Shown in pieces: positions 59,991 to 64,000 of a stretch of 64,000 bases of DNA. Every line of letters starts with the position of its first letter. Position 1 is the stretch's first letter. A model generated the notes under the pieces. It ran no database searches, was not told the origin of the DNA, and saw only the letters and a list, made by a program, of their open reading frames with translations. The translations under genes and the position numbers were made by a program. The stretch comes from Pyxicephalus adspersus (lineage: Eukaryota > Chordata > Amphibia > Anura > Pyxicephalidae): contig NC_092859.1 of assembly GCF_032062135.1 (NCBI RefSeq), positions 93,689,064 to 93,753,063 on the forward strand. The letters run 5' to 3'.

Positions 59991-60941
59991 CTTGTTAACT
60001 TTAGGGGCTTTACTTCTAAATGAATGAGAGCGTAATCCATCTCAACAAACACTTTAAGTGCAAGCATTCTTGTTCAGATTTTTTTTTGGTTTTGTTTATG
60101 GGTTATAATGGATTAATATGTCCAAAATCAGGATAATGGATAATGGATAATGGATAATAAGTCCAAAATCAGATGATCATACTGGTAGTATTTATAATGC
60201 ATTAAAAGGACAAGTGTATCCTTAGTGTTATTTGTTTTTAGCAGGCTGGCTGGTAAGTGTGCAGGAAAATCCTCCTTTTATTGGGCATCCATTTCACAGT
60301 CCCAATTGTTCCTATTGGTAAGTGATGCTCATGGAGGCCTCCACTGATTCCATAGAGTACAGTTTTCCCCTAAGGAATGAATGGGGTGTATTTGTACTAA
60401 AAGGACATTTTCACTGGAAAAAGTCACCAGGAAGGGCTGCACAGCAAGGATTGCTGGATCCAGGGAGAAGGTAAGTATTCTTCTAGGTGAGTAGCGCTCA
60501 GGATGGGAAAAAAGCAAATTGTACCAAAGGTTTAGTTGTTCTTTAATGATATATGTTACATTTTTTTTCAATATGTGAATACAATTTGGATTTATAGCTT
60601 TATTTTTTCACTTCCCTGGTATTTGTTGAGGTTTAATTTCTAGGAGTAACACAATTTCCCCATTTTTACTGGAATATAGTGTACAATTATTTACTTTAAA
60701 GACCAATTATCTAGGTAATTAACAGTTTATTTGTAATGTGTAATGTGTCAATTGTTATCATTTACTTTAGCAGTTAGCCTGCAGAGTTTATGCAAACATT
60801 GCATGTATATGGAAGCATGAGATAAGATTTGGTTAATTGGCTCAAGCATCTGTTGTCTAGAGTATATGCATACATTAAATGGCAGTACAGCAGACCCCCT
60901 GAGCCTCATGAGAATATAATAAGCACAAATCAGTACAATTA
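59991..60941. other. Unannotated stretch
   Basis: No gene. 60230-60550 has MITE-like wording near its end (GAGAAGGTAAGTATTCTT, TTAGTTGTTCTTTAA) but no paired termini. Confidence 0.4.
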
Positions 60942-61473
60942 CAGTTAGGTCTATAAATATTTTTCCAGAACTGTGCTGGCTTTTTTAGATGTTTTTTTTT
61001 AGCAAAGTCCAATCTAGCCTTTCTATTCTTGAGGCTTATTAGTGGCTTGTACCTTGCAGTGCACCCTCTGTATTTACTTTCATGCAGTCTTCTCTTTATG
61101 GTAGACTTGGATATCGATATGCCTACTTCCTGGAGAGTGTTGTTCACTTGGTTGGCTGTTGTGAAGGGGTTTCTCTTCACCGTGGAAATTATTCTGCGAT
61201 CATCCACCACTGTTGTCTTCCGTGGATGTCCAGGTCCTTGAGTCAATTGTCCAATTACTTTTGAGCCCCTGTATGAAGTGATTGTGCAAAAAGAAAGGCT
61301 TTAGTTCCTCACATTTATATGCAATCTTTTTGTTCAACCCACTGAATTAAAGCTGAAAGTCTGCAGTTCAGCTGCATCTGAGTTGTTTCATTTACAATTA
61401 ATTGTGGTAATTGTGGTAATGTACAGAACCAAAAAAAAAGTTGTCTCTTTCCAAATATGTATGGACCTAACTG
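60942..61473 (-). mobile_element. Internally deleted Tc1/mariner element
   Basis: TA-flanked ends CAGTTAGGTCTATAAATATT (60942) and the inverse of CAGTTAGGTCCATACATATT (to 61473). 532 bp against about 1.3 kb or more for a full element. Two losses are visible: the transposase N terminus, and everything after the middle of the protein. Confidence 0.88.
60965..61246 (-). pseudogene. Tc1 transposase middle fragment
   Basis: It reads GHPRKTTVVDDRRIISTVKR (end of first HTH and start of second), NQVNNTLQEVGISISKSTIK and RLHESKYRGCTARYKPLISL, then RLDFAKKHLKKPAQFWKNI. That point lies just before the SDE-type catalytic segment. The DDE domain is deleted, and the open frame then runs through the terminal repeat into flank. 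Confidence 0.85.
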
Positions 61474-62010
61474 TATGTATGAGCTAAAAAAAATATTAAT
61501 TGTATTTTTAAATACAACTGACAAAAATGTTTCAGTGGCTCCTGATATTTCCTGTAATGTCCCTGCATTACAAAATTTAAACTTGGATTGGCAGGTGTCT
61601 AGGACTGTTTGTAAATATGAATACATTATAGTCAGTTAAAAAGTATATCCATATTTTTTTCTGCAGTTAAGTATCTACCATCAGAATGTTTTATTCATAT
61701 TTAAAGCAGAGCTTCTAATCTTACCTTTAGTCTGCCCAGGTCAATTGTTCTTGGCCCACTTCTCATTCATTAAATTTCACCTCAAACAATTATGGCATTA
61801 CCAAAGCTATGCATAGCCTCCTGTTATCTCTTCCCACCAGCCAGGATCTGTCTGCATTGCACAGAAATGCATTAAGATACAGTTATAATATCACCGGGTT
61901 GAAAAAAGGGTTATGTAATGAAGCTTTTACCCAAAAAAAATACAATTAGCATGTTGATGAGGAGGAGGAAGAGGAACCAGGGAACGCAATTAGCAGATTA
62001 AATTTGTAAG
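61474..62010. other. Unannotated stretch
   Basis: No feature supported. Confidence 0.5.
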
Positions 62011-62520
62011 GGTAAAGCGGACTAAACTCAAATTTTTTACTTTACATAAAAAGGTAGACAACCCTTTTGCTTAAAGTAAAAATTTTTTTTAAGTGCACCG
62101 CCCAATAATCTTGAATGGGAGCACAAAAGCCTCCTGGGATACCTATGTCATGCATCCTGGAAGGCTCTTGGGTGCTACTTCTGCACATGCCCTGACCTTG
62201 ATTCACAGAAGGAGCCCTTTCATTACCAAAAAAAAAAATTGCCGATTCCACACATGTGCGATCGCCAGTCTTTTTTCTATATCTACATCACCCGATTTTG
62301 CGCCTGTGAATGGGAGATCGGGTGACAGAGGAAGAAGAACCCAGAAAAGAGAGAAGAAGATGCCGGTGACTGGCACTTCCTATAACCCCCGAAGACGGAT
62401 ACTTGGACGACAAGGGACCCAAACAAAGAAACTTCCCAAAGGACCAAGGACTACCTTGCAGCTATTACACTTAATAGCAACATGGTAAGATACAAAAATA
62501 TTGGTTTTGTTTTTTTATTA
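62011..62520 (+). mobile_element. TTAAAGCGG-end MITE, copy 4
   Basis: The left end GGTAAAGCGGACTAAACTCA and AAAAAGGTAGACAACCC are well preserved. The GC-rich core contains CCTGGGATACCTATGTCATG and AAGAAGATGCCGGTGAC. The right end is diverged (GGTTTTG without CCGCTTTAA), so the boundary is approximate. Confidence 0.65.
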
Positions 62521-64000
62521 GAGGACTCTGCCAGAAATCCAGGTCATCTTAGAAATGGATAGTTTAATATTATTATTTTAGTGATGTGCTCAAACAACTG
62601 TTGGATGATCTGTAATTTGTTGGTAGCTGTCCATTAAAAATAAGTTAAAACTAATTAAAATTACATTTCGGGTTGTCAACTCACTGGCTCAGATTCGGAA
62701 AGGGAGGGCTGGCACTGCTAGTTAATTAAGGTTCTACTGTGTTACACTTCCAATGTAGTATTATATGTTTCCTGAGAGAAGAAAACAGCAGAACAACAAC
62801 CTTCTCAGTAACCAACTGCCCATTCCTTGCTCAATCACAAGCTGGGAAGATTTTAAACTGGATTGTATAGCTCAGATGCAATGTAGTGTGTAGGTGTTTA
62901 ATAGAAACTCCAGGACCTGGACTCGTAGGAGAAGGGTGTCTGGACCAAGAGATTATTTGAATGCCTTGCTTTGACATGTAATTCAGTTCACATATACATA
63001 AAGCATTTGTGTATTTATATGTTTTACCTAAACACCCCTATAAAGTTGCTCCTAAGAAAGATATTTGTCTTTCTATTTGAATGTGGGTTTGAATGTTTGA
63101 ATATTTGAATATTTGAATGTTTAGGCCTACCAGTCTCACACTGCAGTCTTTTCATTCAAATGATAAATTAGGAAAAAAAAATAATCAAACTGATCAAAAA
63201 TGAATTAAAGAAGTTCAATTTACAATCATATTTACACATATTTGGACAGGTCAGGACAGGTCAAACTTGATCAGTCTTGTGGTTATGATATTTAAATCTA
63301 AACCACATGTTAGAGTCTATTTGGGAAATTGAAGTACTAGAATCTTTCTGGGGATGTCCTCCTCTATTTAAGGTACCTTCTTTAATCTGACACTCCAGTC
63401 AAACTTTTCTTTTTTGGGGAAAATCTACAGCATTTCAATGACAATATTACATAATTTTACATTTTTGCAACTTTTTAGGCACCTTCCATTGTAAATTCAG
63501 CTTACACATTATTGGCTGTGGAATGGGTAGAAAGAACTGCTGTGGAGATTGACAGCTGCTTCCTTGAAAAATGTACTCAACTCTTGTACTCCAAAAGCCA
63601 ACGCTAGAATCCATAAAACTACAAAATAATTTCCTAATCCCTAAAACATCTGGAATGATGCTAGCTTTGCCATAGTTCAAATTATTCTAGATACTATAGA
63701 TCACACCTTAAAAACTTAACCTGAATTCTCCTTTTACCCTGTTCTTTCTTAGGTGAGAACAAATTTAAATTAAAGATCTACTGTACGAAGTTTAGTTCTC
63801 GTACTTTATGGCTTCTTTATTTGTTGTGAAACCAATGTTACCAAATGTTTTAAAAAATTTAGTTCAATACTACCTTAGGTTTTCATGCTTATGCAGAATT
63901 CATTGAATTATCTTGATGAGTATTTAAAACTAATAATATTTTTGTACTATTTTGTACCTTTTCTCATGCAATATATAGAAGGAGAGATGCCCCCCCCCCC
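62521..64000. other. Unannotated stretch
   Basis: No gene. TTTGAATG/TTTGAATA words are tandemly repeated at 63075-63120. The window ends in a run of C (63991-64000). Confidence 0.5.

Noticed and set aside
1..64000. tRNA, rRNA, CRISPR, bacterial operons, replication origins
   Set aside because: Nothing of the kind was seen. Only a B-box inside a SINE, not a tRNA gene.

Overview
The window looks like vertebrate, almost certainly anuran (frog), intergenic DNA. It is AT-rich and intron-like, with no bacterial-style gene packing. It is full of DNA-transposon families, an L2-clade LINE, tRNA-derived SINE pieces and LTRs. Reading both strands I can support only one protein-coding host gene, the single coding exon of a small membrane protein that I recognise as SMIM30 (2946-3131, minus). 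In mammals SMIM30 lies at human 7q31.1 beside GPR85, in a gene-poor neighbourhood, which fits the remaining 60 kb having no host exon I can see. A frog assignment, probably a neobatrachian, is an inference from the repeat families.

Layout. 0.6-1.8 kb: decayed L2-like LINE. 2.3-2.7 kb: TTAA-flanked MITE just past the SMIM30 3' end. 2.85-3.16 kb: SMIM30 coding exon. 3.4-3.65 kb: Tc1-type remnant. 3.9-6.06 kb: hAT transposon with a broken transposase. 7.4-9.86 kb: Tc1 element split by a hAT element. 10-17.5 kb: unannotated DNA with a V-SINE-like element, LINE/SINE tails, a palindromic MITE and a Tc1 transposase piece. 17.5 kb: CpG-dense MITE. 18.3-18.7 kb: degenerate minisatellite. 26.6-28.7 kb: two MITEs. 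30.4-32.1 kb: nested repeats around an 869-base N gap. 37.6-38.7 kb: MITE interrupted by a hAT that contains a 98-99 bp tandem repeat. 41.8-43.6 kb: a composite related to the 30-32 kb block in the opposite orientation. 44.8-47.15 kb: MITE, then a large inverted repeat with hammerhead-like motifs, one arm split by a solo LTR. 49.2-50.8 kb: Tc1 element carrying a palindromic MITE. 53.9-55.8 kb: CpG-rich MITEs and hairpins. 58.3-60 kb: MITE and a second solo LTR. 60.9-61.5 kb: internally deleted Tc1. 62.0-62.5 kb: MITE.

The genes do not form a pathway. The main content is a layered insertion record: several insertions have exact target-site duplications that fix their ends and their relative order. 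Four stretches between the repeats look like possible conserved noncoding elements, but this cannot be tested without another genome. I found no convincing undescribed gene system. The least ordinary object is the hammerhead-like inverted repeat at 45.4-47.15 kb.
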